Shown: positions 1-8,884 of the stretch, piece by piece
How positions within the stretch are numbered: the stretch's first letter is position 1
Layout: each line of letters begins with the position of its first letter
DNA from: Tenacibaculum finnmarkense genomovar ulcerans
GTDB taxonomy: Bacteria > Bacteroidota > Bacteroidia > Flavobacteriales > Flavobacteriaceae
DNA length: 64,000 nucleotides
Direction of reading: 5' to 3'
Assembly: GCF_900239495.1 (NCBI RefSeq)
Contig: NZ_OENE01000013.1
Coordinates: forward strand, 1 to 64,000
Position numbers and translations under genes: made by a program
The notes under the pieces: generated by a model
Told to the model about the DNA's origin: nothing
The model's database searches: none
What the model saw: the letters and a program-made list of their open reading frames with translations, nothing else

Positions 1-128
1 CCGTTTTTGAAGCAAGCTTTTGCACGTGAAATCTATCCGTTACTATTTCTGTTTTAGGAAAACATTTTTTGGATCAGTTTCTAGCTTTTTTTTGATCATT
101 CTTGTCAATTTTAGTGATTTTAATGACT

Positions 129-435
129 AAAAAGTTCTCGATATAATTTTTTGAAGGAAAAAATCACTCGAACTGACAGCTGTAATTTTGTGCGATTTTG
201 AGTTTTTTCTACCATTAGTTCTCTTTTTCATGCGATGCTGAACTAATTTTAGTATTACGTTTGTTTATTTTTTAAAAACAGGTTCTTCGGTTGAAAAAAG
301 TTCTCGATATAATTTTTTGAAGGAAAAAATCACTCGAACTGACAGCTGTAATTTTTTGAGGTGTTTTTTGTCTTACCATTAGTTCTCTTTTTGATGGGAT
401 GCTGAACTAATTTTAGTATGACGTTTGTTTATTTT
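129..435. repeat. Two direct copies of a ~166-bp repeat
   Basis: Two copies of a unit beginning AAAAGTTCTCGATATAAT lie 166 bases apart (about 129-294 and 295-435). Each contains TTTTTTGAAGGAAAAAATCA, then CTCGAACTGACAG and, further on, a shared ATTAGTTCTCTTTTT segment. Shorter relatives of the same words recur at 12.0-12.6 kb and 17.4-17.6 kb, so this is one family of intergenic repeats. No reading frame crosses it. Function unknown. Confidence 0.8.
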
Positions 436-514
436 AAAAAATCACTCGAATTGATAGGGTAGAGATTGGTGGAATTATAGTTGATGTATCGATTTATGAA
501 AATTAACACAAATG

Positions 515-610
515 CCTAGCCCCGATTGAAGCATTTGTTTGAGCTCTTTTTTGTTTTTTCTTTTTTAAAAAACAAAAAAAGCGAGTGCGGAAAGCGGGAA
601 ATTGCTTCAA
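515..610 (+). repeat. Dispersed ~95-nt structured element, copy A
   Basis: First of five copies (others at 7960, 12740, 18984 and 49172). Left block CTAGCCCCGATTGAAGC, then GAGCTC, a self-complementary A/T core, then GCGAGTGCGGAAAGCGGGAA and a terminal GCTTCAA. TTGAAGC at the left can pair with GCTTCAA at the right, and CCCG can pair with CGGG in a crossing manner. It resembles from memory the Flavo-1 type of flavobacterial intergenic RNA/repeat; that name is unverified, and the transcribed strand is not known. Confidence 0.75.
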
Positions 611-817
611 AAAATAATTATTATAACAGCAAATAGTTTTATTATTATATTTTTTGTTAAAATAACTCGAAATTTAAAAAGGTTATTTAAATATATGTTT
701 AAAGGATTTACTCTAATTTTATATACTTTGTGTTCATATTAAAATATTTGTTCAAAAAATCAAGTAATATTGGGTTTTTAATTAAAATTTAAAAAATATT
801 AATTTTTTTTTAAATAC

Positions 818-860
818 AAAAAAGCTAGCTTGAATTTTTAAAAATCAAACTAGCTTTTTT
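818..860 (-). terminator. Terminator of the 879-1391 gene
   Basis: An inverted repeat (AAAAAAGCTAGCTTGA pairing with TCAAACTAGCTTTTTT, one mismatch) ends in a T-run when read on the minus strand. It lies just after the stop of the minus-strand gene, as expected for an intrinsic terminator. Confidence 0.75.
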
Positions 861-878
861 AAACTATAACATAAAAAA

Positions 879-1391
879 TTATATTAAACGTTTTACTTCT
901 TGCTTTAAATATGCAATAGAGGTTTGTGTTGGATTTTCATTTTGAGAGTAATAAATTAAAACACTTTCTCGTAAGTCTTTTGCAGTTTCTGCAGTTTCTG
1001 AACTGTTTCTAAGGTTCGAAATTATAGCTAATTTTGCCGCTAAAATTGCCTTCCAACTATCGTCTGAAACATATAGTTGCTGCAACATATTATGTTCGTA
1101 TTCTTGTTCTATATTAGCGATTAATAACTGTAGGTAACTATTTGTATTGTCGCCAATAGGAGCTACTCGTATTAGTAATTTTGAAGGATTTATACGTTCG
1201 CAAAACAATAATAAACGCTCGTAAGATTGAAGTTTTATAGGTAAACTTTCTTTTCTTTTAGTAACTAATGCATCAAATTTTTGCTTGTTTTCATCTTGTT
1301 GCATAAAAGCACCTAATATAAAATAAGCAACGCCTCCTGTTACTAAAGCGGGCAATGCATATGCTAATCCTTGAATAATTTTATCTTCCAT
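879..1391 (-). CDS. Conserved flavobacterial membrane-anchored hypothetical protein
   Basis: About 170 residues. An N-terminal hydrophobic segment (roughly residues 8-27, ALPALVTGGVAYFILGAF) is followed by a soluble helical region. This looks like a small bitopic protein with a cytoplasmic or periplasmic tail. It resembles an uncharacterised family common in Flavobacteriaceae (recalled as DUF7935; not verified). An upstream in-frame ATG at 1406 would add five residues; I prefer the ATG at 1391 (MEDKIIQG) because it places the hydrophobic segment near the N-terminus. It is divergent from the helicase gene at 1558 and has its own terminator. No function can be assigned. Confidence 0.7.
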   Translation of the reverse strand: MEDKIIQGLAYALPALVTGGVAYFILGAFMQQDENKQKFDALVTKRKESLPIKLQSYERLLLFCERINPSKLLIRVAPIGDNTNSYLQLLIANIEQEYEHNMLQQLYVSDDSWKAILAAKLAIISNLRNSSETAETAKDLRESVLIYYSQNENPTQTSIAYLKQEVKRLI

Positions 1392-1557
1392 GCTGCGAAT
1401 ATACAAGTCATAATTAAAATTCTCAATTCAAAATTAAATAATTTTAGATACAATTTTTATATTTTTGCATTTTAACAATAAAAAAGGAATACATTCTTTA
1501 TAAAACCTAAAAGAATGGTTAAATTTCCGATTTCAAAATTCTTACAAACTTTTTCTA

Positions 1558-3891
1558 TTGAATACTTATTTACAGCAACTTAACGAACCACAAAGGGCAG
1601 CCGTTTTACAAAAAGATGGCCCAATGATAATTATAGCAGGAGCAGGATCTGGTAAAACCAGGGTTTTAACCTACCGTATTGCACATTTAATGGAGCAAGG
1701 AGTCGATTCTTTTAATATTTTATCGCTTACTTTTACCAATAAGGCAGCGCGTGAAATGAAAGAACGTATTGGCGGGGTTGTTGGTGTTAGTGAAACTAAA
1801 AATTTATGGATGGGTACTTTTCATTCTGTTTTTTCTCGAATTTTACGTTCGGAATCAGATCGTTTAGGGTATCCTTCTAATTTTACTATTTATGATACGC
1901 AAGATTCTGTTCGTTTATTATCAACAATTATCAAAGAAATGCACCTTGATAAAGAGCAGTATAAACCAAAGCAAATTTTAAGTAGAATTTCTTCTTTTAA
2001 AAATAGCTTGATAACGGTTCGTGCTTATTTTTTAAATCCTGAACTACAACAAGCAGATTTAGAGGCTCGAAGACCTCGTGTTGGTGATATTTATAAGGCT
2101 TATGTTGATAGATGCTTTAAGGCGGGAGCAATGGATTTTGATGATTTATTGTTAAGAACAAATGAGTTATTAAGTAGGTTTCCTGAAGTTTTAGCAAAAT
2201 ATCAAAGCCGTTTTAAATATATAATGGTTGATGAGTATCAGGATACAAATCATTCGCAATATTTAATTGTAAAAGCATTGGCTGATCGTTTTGAAAATAT
2301 TTGTGTGGTAGGTGACGATTCGCAAAGTATTTATAGCTTCCGTGGGGCAAATATTAATAATATTTTGAATTTTCAAAAGGATTATCCTGAGGTTAAAACC
2401 TTTAAACTAGAACAAAATTATCGTTCTACAAGTAATATTGTAGAGGCTGCAAATAGTGTTATCGATAAAAATAAAACAAAATTAGATAAAGAAGTTTGGA
2501 CGGCAAATGACCCTGGCGAAAGTATCAAAATAATGCGTACTATTTCGGATGGTGAAGAAGGGCGTTTTGTGGCGCAATCTATTTTAGATAATAAAGAAGA
2601 GCATCAATTAACTAATGATTCTTTTGCTATTTTATACAGAACCAATGCGCAGTCAAGAGCGATGGAAGATGCCTTGCGTAAAAAAGATATTAAGTATAAA
2701 ATTTACGGTGGAATTTCTTTTTATCAGCGAAAAGAGATTAAAGATTTATTATCGTACTTACGAATTTTAATAAACCCAAATGATGAAGAGGCTTTAAAGA
2801 GAATTATCAATTATCCTGCAAGAGGTATTGGTGCTACCACAATGGATAAATTAGCCATTGCTGCTGATCATTATAATAAATCAATCTTTGATATTTTAGT
2901 AAATATAAATACCATCGATTTAAAAATAAATGCGGGGACTAAAAATAAATTAGCCAATTTTACCAAAATGATTCAGCGTTTTCAAATAGATGCACAAAAA
3001 ATGAATGCTTTTGAAATTGCTGATTTAGTAGTAAAAAGAATTGAATTAGTTCAAGATTTGCAAAAAGATGGTACGCAAGAAGGGGCTAATAAAGTTGAAA
3101 ATATTCAAGAATTATTAAACGGAATTAAAGATTTTATTACTGATAAAATTGAAATGGGTGACGATGCTTCTTTACCCATATTTTTAGAAGATGTCGCTTT
3201 AGCTACTGATTTTGATAGTGAAAGTGATGATACACCAATGGTGTCATTAATGACTATTCATTTATCAAAAGGTTTAGAATATCCGTATGTATATATTGTT
3301 GGTTTAGAAGAGGGTTTGTTTCCTTCGGGCATGAGTATTAATACACGTAGCGAATTAGAAGAAGAGCGTCGTTTATTTTATGTGGCTTTAACAAGAGCTG
3401 AAAAAGTGGCTTATTTAACATATGCACAAACACGTTATAGATGGGGGAAATTAACGGATGGTGATCCTAGTAGGTTTTTAGAGGAAATAGCACCTGAATT
3501 TGTAGAGCATTTGTCGCCCAAAGTTCCCGCAGGTTTTGCTAATAGATTTATGGATGCTGATATTTTTGATACCGATGATTTTTCTAGAAAAGTTAGGTTT
3601 GAAAAACCGATGCAAAAACAACGAAAAGAGTTTGTTTCTAAGAAAGAAAAACCAAACTTAATTCCTTCAAAAAGTAAGTTGAAAATGAAGGCGGATACAA
3701 GTACGTCAATTATTAATTTATTTTCTGGAGAAATTAATATTGGTAATTTTGTAGAGCACAATCGTTTTGGAACAGGTGAAGTTATTGCTTTGGAAGGAAA
3801 AGGACCAAATAAGAAAGCTGAAATTAAGTTTGGTACCGTAGGAAAAAAGAAATTATTATTACAGTTTGCAAAACTAAAGGTAATAGGGTAG
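1558..3891 (+). CDS. pcrA: UvrD/PcrA-type superfamily 1 ATP-dependent DNA helicase
   Basis: A 777-residue 3'-5' DNA helicase used in nucleotide excision and mismatch repair and in clearing replication or transcription conflicts. Visible motifs: Q-motif region at the N-terminus (LNEPQRAAV), Walker A GAGSGKT (28-34), Walker B DEYQDT (225-230), motif III GDDSQSIYSFRGA, and a late MTIHLSKGLEYPYV motif followed by YVALTRAEK. The last ~50 residues (NFVEHNRFGTGEVIAL) are the Tudor-like tail that binds RNA polymerase in PcrA. The start is TTG: upstream in-frame ATG is absent and the next in-frame ATG, at residue 23, would remove the Q motif. Length is normal for the family. Confidence 0.95.
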   Translation: MNTYLQQLNEPQRAAVLQKDGPMIIIAGAGSGKTRVLTYRIAHLMEQGVDSFNILSLTFTNKAAREMKERIGGVVGVSETKNLWMGTFHSVFSRILRSESDRLGYPSNFTIYDTQDSVRLLSTIIKEMHLDKEQYKPKQILSRISSFKNSLITVRAYFLNPELQQADLEARRPRVGDIYKAYVDRCFKAGAMDFDDLLLRTNELLSRFPEVLAKYQSRFKYIMVDEYQDTNHSQYLIVKALADRFENICVVGDDSQSIYSFRGANINNILNFQKDYPEVKTFKLEQNYRSTSNIVEAANSVIDKNKTKLDKEVWTANDPGESIKIMRTISDGEEGRFVAQSILDNKEEHQLTNDSFAILYRTNAQSRAMEDALRKKDIKYKIYGGISFYQRKEIKDLLSYLRILINPNDEEALKRIINYPARGIGATTMDKLAIAADHYNKSIFDILVNINTIDLKINAGTKNKLANFTKMIQRFQIDAQKMNAFEIADLVVKRIELVQDLQKDGTQEGANKVENIQELLNGIKDFITDKIEMGDDASLPIFLEDVALATDFDSESDDTPMVSLMTIHLSKGLEYPYVYIVGLEEGLFPSGMSINTRSELEEERRLFYVALTRAEKVAYLTYAQTRYRWGKLTDGDPSRFLEEIAPEFVEHLSPKVPAGFANRFMDADIFDTDDFSRKVRFEKPMQKQRKEFVSKKEKPNLIPSKSKLKMKADTSTSIINLFSGEINIGNFVEHNRFGTGEVIALEGKGPNKKAEIKFGTVGKKKLLLQFAKLKVIG

Positions 3892-3952
3892 CCAATTAAT
3901 TGAGATTAATTACCTATTTTGCATACATAATTTAGAGTAAATATACAGAGAA

Positions 3953-4609
3953 ATGACGTTTGATTTAGAATACAATTCAGAAAGAGATCACTTAATAATT
4001 CCAGAATATGGAAGACATATACAAAAATTAGTACATCATTGCATCGCTTTAGAAACTAAAGAAGAACGTAATGTAATGGCTAAAGCGATTGTAGATGTGA
4101 TGGGTAATTTACAACCTCATTTACGTGATGTGCCCGATTTTAAACACAAGCTTTGGGATCAGTTACATATTATTGCCGATTTTAAATTAGATGCAGAATC
4201 TCCTTATGAAATTCCATCGAAAGAAGAATTGACAGAAAAGCCCGAAAAAATGGCATATCCTAAATCGGCTTCAAGATATCGTTATTATGGAAACAATATC
4301 CAAACGATGATTAACATGGCTTTAACTTGGGAAGAAGGTGAAAAAAGAGAAGCTTTAATTTTCACGATTGCCAATCACATGAAAAAATGTTATTTAAATT
4401 GGAATAAAGATACCGTTGATGACGCTATTATTTTTAAACATTTATATGATTTATCTGATAAAAATATAGATTTAAGAACTTCAGGTGAAGTATTGTCAGA
4501 GAGTAAAAATTTACTAAGAAAACGCAGTAGCCAAGGACAGTCAAATAACAAAGGTACTTCAAAGATAAAATCGAATTATACGACAACTAATAAATATAGA
4601 AAAAAATAA
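3953..4609 (+). CDS. DUF4290 family protein
   Basis: 218 residues, matching from memory the DUF4290 family confined to Bacteroidota (N-terminus MTFDLEYNSERDHLIIPEYG, then HIQKLVHHCIALETKEERN). It is soluble and largely helical, with a basic, Ser/Thr/Asn-rich tail from about residue 190 (RKRSSQGQSNNKGTSKIKS) that is probably disordered. It lies 6 bases upstream of murA and is almost certainly co-transcribed with it; this pairing is common in flavobacteria, but the molecular function is unknown. A link to envelope growth is only guilt by association. Confidence 0.85.
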   Translation: MTFDLEYNSERDHLIIPEYGRHIQKLVHHCIALETKEERNVMAKAIVDVMGNLQPHLRDVPDFKHKLWDQLHIIADFKLDAESPYEIPSKEELTEKPEKMAYPKSASRYRYYGNNIQTMINMALTWEEGEKREALIFTIANHMKKCYLNWNKDTVDDAIIFKHLYDLSDKNIDLRTSGEVLSESKNLLRKRSSQGQSNNKGTSKIKSNYTTTNKYRKK

Positions 4610-4615
4610 AATAGT

Positions 4616-5929
4616 ATGGCATCATTTAAAATAGAAGGTGGTCACAAACTTAATGGAGTAATTACCCCGCAAGGAGCAAAAAATGAAGCGCTACAAATTA
4701 TATGTGCCGTTTTATTAACTGCCGAAAAAGTAATAATCAATAATATTCCTGATATTATTGATGTTAATAAATTAATTTTTATCTTAGGAGAACTAGGTGT
4801 TAAAATTGAAAAATTAAGTTCAAATTCATATAGTTTTCAAGCTGATGATATTAACTTGAGCTATTTAGAATCGGCTAAATTTAAAAAAGATGGAAGCTCA
4901 TTAAGAGGTTCTATTATGATTGTTGGACCTTTATTAGCCCGTTTTGGAAAAGGATATATTCCACGCCCAGGAGGTGATAAAATTGGTCGCCGTCGTTTAG
5001 ATACTCATTTTGAAGGCTTCATTAATTTAGGTGCAAAATTCCGTTATAATAAAGAAGAATATTTTTACGGAGTAGAAGCTGAAAAAGGATTGGTTGGTGC
5101 TGATATGTTATTAGATGAAGCGTCAGTAACAGGAACGGCTAATATTGTAATGGCAGCTGTTTTAGCAAAAGGAATAACTAAAATATACAACGCGGCTTGC
5201 GAACCATATATTCAGCAATTATGTAAAATGTTGAACTCAATGGGCGCAAAAATAGCTGGCGTTGGTTCTAATTTATTAACTATTGAAGGGGTAAAATCTT
5301 TAGGCGGTTGCGAACACAGGGTATTGCCAGATATGATTGAAATTGGTAGTTGGATTGGTGTTGCTGCAATGACACGTTCTGAATTGACTATTAAAGATGT
5401 TAGCTGGGAAAACCTAGGTCAAATTCCAAATGTGTTTCGTAAATTAGGAATTCAATTAGATAAAAAAGGCGATGATATTTTTATTCCATCACAAGAAAGT
5501 TACGAAATTCAAAACTATATTGACGGTTCAATTTTAACAGTAGCCGATGCTCCTTGGCCTGGTTTTACACCTGATTTGTTAAGTATTGTTTTGGTATTAG
5601 CAACTCAGGCAAAGGGAACGGTATTAATTCATCAAAAAATGTTTGAAAGTCGTTTGTTTTTTGTTGATAAATTAATTGATATGGGCGCAAAAGTAATTTT
5701 ATGTGATCCGCACAGAGCAACCGTTATTGGGCATAATTTTCAATCAATGTTAAAGGCAACGAAAATGACTTCGCCTGATATTCGTGCAGGAATTTCGTTG
5801 TTAATTGCTGCTTTATCAGCAAAAGGAACCAGTATTATTAATAATATTGAGCAAATTGATAGAGGATATGAAAATATTGAAGCGAGATTAAAATCGATCG
5901 GCGCCAAAATTGAAAGAATAGAAGACTAA
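4616..5929 (+). CDS. murA: UDP-N-acetylglucosamine 1-carboxyvinyltransferase
   Basis: A 437-residue cytoplasmic enzyme that transfers enolpyruvate from PEP to UDP-GlcNAc, the first committed step of peptidoglycan synthesis. The UDP-GlcNAc binding GAKNEALQ (20-27) is near the N-terminus, with repeated EPSP-synthase-type inside-out barrel halves. The active-site loop reads RPGGDKIGRRRLD: Asp121 replaces the Cys that fosfomycin alkylates in E. coli MurA (Cys115). Asp at this position is known from Mycobacterium and Chlamydia and gives intrinsic insensitivity, so the same is inferred here. It follows the DUF4290 gene by 6 bases and ends at a strong terminator. Confidence 0.96.
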   Translation: MASFKIEGGHKLNGVITPQGAKNEALQIICAVLLTAEKVIINNIPDIIDVNKLIFILGELGVKIEKLSSNSYSFQADDINLSYLESAKFKKDGSSLRGSIMIVGPLLARFGKGYIPRPGGDKIGRRRLDTHFEGFINLGAKFRYNKEEYFYGVEAEKGLVGADMLLDEASVTGTANIVMAAVLAKGITKIYNAACEPYIQQLCKMLNSMGAKIAGVGSNLLTIEGVKSLGGCEHRVLPDMIEIGSWIGVAAMTRSELTIKDVSWENLGQIPNVFRKLGIQLDKKGDDIFIPSQESYEIQNYIDGSILTVADAPWPGFTPDLLSIVLVLATQAKGTVLIHQKMFESRLFFVDKLIDMGAKVILCDPHRATVIGHNFQSMLKATKMTSPDIRAGISLLIAALSAKGTSIINNIEQIDRGYENIEARLKSIGAKIERIED

Positions 5930-5952
5930 TAAAAAAATAAATTAATAAAAAT

Positions 5953-5985
5953 AAAAAAATCGTGTCAAGATGGCACGATTTTTTT
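5953..5985 (+). terminator. murA terminator
   Basis: AAAAAAATCGTG and CACGATTTTTTT form a perfect stem around a 9-nt loop with a T-run, 24 bases after the murA stop. It separates the murA transcript from grpE. Confidence 0.9.
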
Positions 5986-6009
5986 ATTGGCAATATTATT
6001 GATTAAAGT

Positions 6010-6651
6010 ATGCTGAAGAAATTAAAGAAACTATTTACAATGAGTAAAGATCAATATACTAAAGAAGACGAATTAAAAGACGCTATCGACAATACTGAAT
6101 TAGAAACCAACCAAGAAGAATCTCAAGAAGAGAAAGAGGTGGAGGCTAAGGAAGAAGATGAAATAGTACCAACTCCTGAAGAGTTATTAGCGGAAGAAAA
6201 AAATAAATATTTACGTTTATTTGCTGAATTTGAAAACTACAAAAAACGTACTTCTAAAGAACGTGTAGAGCTTTTTAAAACTGCAGGTCAGCAAGTAATG
6301 ACAGCTTTACTGCCAATTTTGGATGATTTTGAAAGAGCTTCAGCACATGCTGAAACTAACAAGAAAGAAACTAAAAAATTAGATAAAGAAGCAAGCAAAG
6401 AAATAGCTAGTTTAAATAAAGGAATGTCATTAATTCAGCAAAAATTAGTAGCTACTTTAGAGCAAAAAGGATTAACTTCTGTGGAGGTAAAGTCTGGAGA
6501 CGATTTTGATGCTGATGTACACCAAGCAATTACACAAATTCCTGCACCTTCTGATAAATTGAAAGGGAAAATTATTGACTGTGTAGAAAAAGGATATAAG
6601 TTAGGAGATAAAATTATCCGTCATCCAAAAGTAGTAGTAGGACAGGCATAA
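6010..6651 (+). CDS. grpE: Nucleotide exchange factor GrpE
   Basis: 213 residues. GrpE accelerates ADP release from DnaK. A long acidic, Glu-rich coiled-coil N-terminal half (about 18-75) leads into the signature LRLFAEFENYKKRTSKERVE and LLPILDDFERA, then a beta-wing domain ending IRHPKVVVGQA. An internal ATG at 6040 (MSKDQYTKE) would give a more typical GrpE N-terminus and is a plausible alternative start; the ten extra residues (MLKKLKKLFT) are basic. It is 95 bases upstream of dnaJ in the usual grpE-dnaJ order, with no terminator between. Confidence 0.95.
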   Translation: MLKKLKKLFTMSKDQYTKEDELKDAIDNTELETNQEESQEEKEVEAKEEDEIVPTPEELLAEEKNKYLRLFAEFENYKKRTSKERVELFKTAGQQVMTALLPILDDFERASAHAETNKKETKKLDKEASKEIASLNKGMSLIQQKLVATLEQKGLTSVEVKSGDDFDADVHQAITQIPAPSDKLKGKIIDCVEKGYKLGDKIIRHPKVVVGQA

Positions 6652-6746
6652 ATAATAGGTCATAGTAGTGTTTCAAGGCAATTGCTTTGTGTAGGAGAAG
6701 CGTTAAGAAAGCTTCAAATTAGTGAAAATGACAGAATAGACTAGAA

Positions 6747-7883
6747 ATGGCAAAACAAGATTATTACGAAATATTAGGTGTTTCAAGATCGGCAACACAA
6801 GCTGAAATAAAAAAAGGATACCGTAAAATGGCAATAAAATATCATCCAGATAAAAACCCGGATGATAAAAGCGCTGAAGAGAAATTCAAATCATGTGCAG
6901 AAGCATATGAAATTCTTAGTGATGATAATAAAAAAGCCCGTTATGACCAATATGGTCATGCAGCTTTCGACGGCCCACAAGGTGGCGGCGGCGGCGGTTT
7001 TGGCGGTGGCGGAATGAATATGGATGACATATTCAGTCAGTTTGGTGATATTTTTGGCGGCGGAGGCGGTGGCTTTGGCGGTTTTGGTGGCGGAGGTCGT
7101 CAGCGACAAGCTAGAGTAAAAGGGTCTAACATGCGTATTCGTGTAAAACTTACTCTAGAAGAAATAGCTACAGGAGTAGAAAAGAAAGTAAAAGTTCGCA
7201 GAAAAGTTCAGGCAGAAGGTGTTACTTATAAAACATGTACAACATGTAATGGTAGCGGTCAACAAATGCGTGTTACCAATACTATTTTAGGTAGAATGCA
7301 ACAAGCTGTTACCTGTAGTTCATGTCAGGGAGCAGGTGAAATGCTAGATACCAAACCTAGCGGATCAGATGCTCAAGGTTTAATTGTTAAAGAAGAAACT
7401 GTTTCAATTAATATCCCTGAAGGAGTTACTGAAGGTGTACAATTAAAAGTTGGCGGAAAAGGAAATGAAGCGCCAGGTAAAAATTCTATTTCTGGTGATT
7501 TATTAGTATTGATAGAAGAAATACCTCATGAGAATTTAAAAAGAGAGGGAAGTAATATTCACCACGATTTATATATTAATTTTTCTGAAGCAGTTTTAGG
7601 TGTTTCGAAAGAAGTAGAAACCGTAACAGGAAAAGTAAAAATCAAAATTGAAGCAGGAACGCAGTCTGGTAAAATTTTAAGATTAAAAGGAAAAGGATTA
7701 CCTAGTATAGAGCATTACGGAACGGGTGATTTCTTAATTCATATTAATGTTTGGACTCCGCAAGAGCTAACCAAAGAGCAGCGTAAGTTTTTTGAGCAAA
7801 TGCAAAGTGATGATAACTTTAGCCCAAACCCTCAAAAATCTGATAAATCATTTTTTGAGAAAGTAAAAGATATGTTTTCATAG
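6747..7883 (+). CDS. dnaJ: Chaperone DnaJ, two-motif flavobacterial form
   Basis: A 378-residue type I-like Hsp40 co-chaperone that loads substrates on DnaK and stimulates its ATPase. J domain 1-70 with the catalytic HPD (33-35), then a Gly/Phe region with long Gly runs (about 75-122), a cysteine domain, and the C-terminal substrate-binding domains. The cysteine domain holds only two CxxCxGxG motifs (CTTCNGSG and CSSCQGAG) where E. coli DnaJ has four, so it can form at most one of the two canonical zinc sites. I recall this reduced form from other flavobacteria. Downstream lies a strong bidirectional terminator. Confidence 0.95.
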   Translation: MAKQDYYEILGVSRSATQAEIKKGYRKMAIKYHPDKNPDDKSAEEKFKSCAEAYEILSDDNKKARYDQYGHAAFDGPQGGGGGGFGGGGMNMDDIFSQFGDIFGGGGGGFGGFGGGGRQRQARVKGSNMRIRVKLTLEEIATGVEKKVKVRRKVQAEGVTYKTCTTCNGSGQQMRVTNTILGRMQQAVTCSSCQGAGEMLDTKPSGSDAQGLIVKEETVSINIPEGVTEGVQLKVGGKGNEAPGKNSISGDLLVLIEEIPHENLKREGSNIHHDLYINFSEAVLGVSKEVETVTGKVKIKIEAGTQSGKILRLKGKGLPSIEHYGTGDFLIHINVWTPQELTKEQRKFFEQMQSDDNFSPNPQKSDKSFFEKVKDMFS

Positions 7884-7903
7884 ACAAACAGTTTTTTAAT
7901 TAT

Positions 7904-7936
7904 AAAAGCCCATTCATTTTTTGAGTGGGCTTTTTT
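7904..7936. terminator. dnaJ terminator
   Basis: AAAAGCCCATTCA and TGAGTGGGCTTTTTT form a stem with one wobble/mismatch around a short T-loop, followed by a T-run on the plus strand. It ends the grpE-dnaJ transcript. Confidence 0.88.
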
Positions 7937-7959
7937 ATTTCTGATTTTTTTAAAATAAT

Positions 7960-8052
7960 TTGAAGCAATTTCCCGCTTTCCGCACTCGCTTTTTTTATTT
8001 TTTCTTTTAAAAATAAAAAAGAGCTCAAACAGATGCTTCAATCGGGGCTAGG
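7960..8052 (-). repeat. Dispersed ~95-nt structured element, copy B
   Basis: Reverse-oriented copy of the element at 515-610: it reads TTGAAGCAATTTCCCGCTTT then CCGCACTCGC, an A/T core, GAGCTC and GCTTCAATCGGGGCTAG. The flanking blocks are nearly identical to copy A while the A/T core differs in sequence and length but is still self-complementary. It sits just beyond the dnaJ terminator. Confidence 0.75.
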
Positions 8053-8208
8053 GGTTTTGCTAAAATTAATATTTTTTCACATAATTTAATAGAGAGTCTT
8101 AATTTTAGTTACTTGTTTAATATCAGGTTTTTAGAAGCTATTTTTAAGTATTTACGATCAAAAAAAAGCACTATAAATTAAAATAATACATCTTTTTGGT
8201 AAAAAATG

Positions 8209-8239
8209 TTGTGAGTTCTTAAAAAGAGTTATATATTTG
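8209..8239 (+). promoter_or_regulatory. Bacteroidota-type promoter upstream of rnpB
   Basis: TTG (8209-8211), a 20-base spacer, and TATATTTG (8232-8239) match the TTG/TAnnTTTG consensus of the Bacteroidota primary sigma factor. Transcription would begin near 8246, within the first of two hairpins that precede the RNase P RNA gene. Confidence 0.6.
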
Positions 8240-8240
8240 C

Positions 8241-8318
8241 AGTGTCTATAAGACGTTATAGACACTTTTTCTTTTTCATAGCAATTTTCCCACTCAATTT
8301 ATTGAGTAGGTTTTTTTA
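8241..8318 (+). other. Two terminator-like hairpins between promoter and rnpB
   Basis: AGTGTCTATAA-GACG-TTATAGACACT (8241-8266) is a perfect 11-bp stem followed by TTTTCTTTTTC. A second stem, ACTCAA/TTGAGT (about 8291-8306), is followed by a T-run. Both lie between the promoter at 8209 and the mature 5' end of rnpB at 8347. They could attenuate transcription or bound a very short RNA; neither is shown. Confidence 0.55.
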
Positions 8319-8346
8319 TGAAAGAAGTGAATTTTATAAAAAATTT

Positions 8347-8652
8347 AAGCAGACCAATCTTATCGACTTATATTTAGTATAAGTAGGAAAGTCTGGACAC
8401 CACAGAGTAGTATAGCGGATAGCAACCGTCCGACGTAAGTCGAGGACAAGTGCAGCAGAAAGTATGTACAGGTAATGCTGTAGTGAAACCAGGTAAACTC
8501 TATACGGTGCAATGTCATGTACATTAGAGCTCGAGCGCTACTCGCGCGATTCTAAGGGGTAGGCAGATTGATTTTACGAGTAATTGTAAAACTAGATAAA
8601 TGATAAGAGCCTTATTTTATAAGGAACAGAATCCAGCTTAACGGTCTGCTTT
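8347..8652 (+). ncRNA. rnpB: RNase P RNA, bacterial class A
   Basis: About 306 nt. The P1 helix is formed by AAGCAGACC at the 5' end and GGTCTGCTT at the 3' end. The conserved core words are present: AGGAAAGTCTGGAC with CACAGAGTA near the 5' end, GTGCAGCAGAAAG and GTGAAACCAGGTAAACTC in the middle, and ACAGAATCCAGCTTA just before the 3' strand of P1. It is the catalytic subunit that matures tRNA 5' ends. A bidirectional terminator follows 16 bases later. Confidence 0.95.
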
Positions 8653-8667
8653 TTAACTTTTAATACT

Positions 8668-8706
8668 AAAAATCCCTTAAAACAACCATTGTTTTAAGGG
8701 ATTTTA
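8668..8706. terminator. rnpB terminator
   Basis: AAAATCCCTTAAAACAA and TTGTTTTAAGGGATTTT form a perfect long stem around CCA/T, usable on either strand. It ends the RNase P RNA transcript. Confidence 0.88.
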
Positions 8707-8884
8707 GATTATATTAAATTGCTAATTTGATAATAAATTAACATTTGAGGTTACTTATATTTATGATTTATTGTTTTTTTAATGAAAAAATATTTTTAAC
8801 TCAGTAATTAAGCCATTTTATTGTTTATCTTTTAAAATTGAGTTAAAAATAGTACTTTTGTGTGGCAAAAATTAACTGAAATAT

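Noticed and set aside
6891..7109. A minus-strand frame opposite the dnaJ Gly-rich region
   Set aside because: Antisense shadow of repetitive Gly codons.
7832..8041. A minus-strand frame across the dnaJ end, terminator and repeat copy B
   Set aside because: It reads through the repeat element and a terminator; translation of the repeat word KSECGKREIASNYFKK is a by-product.
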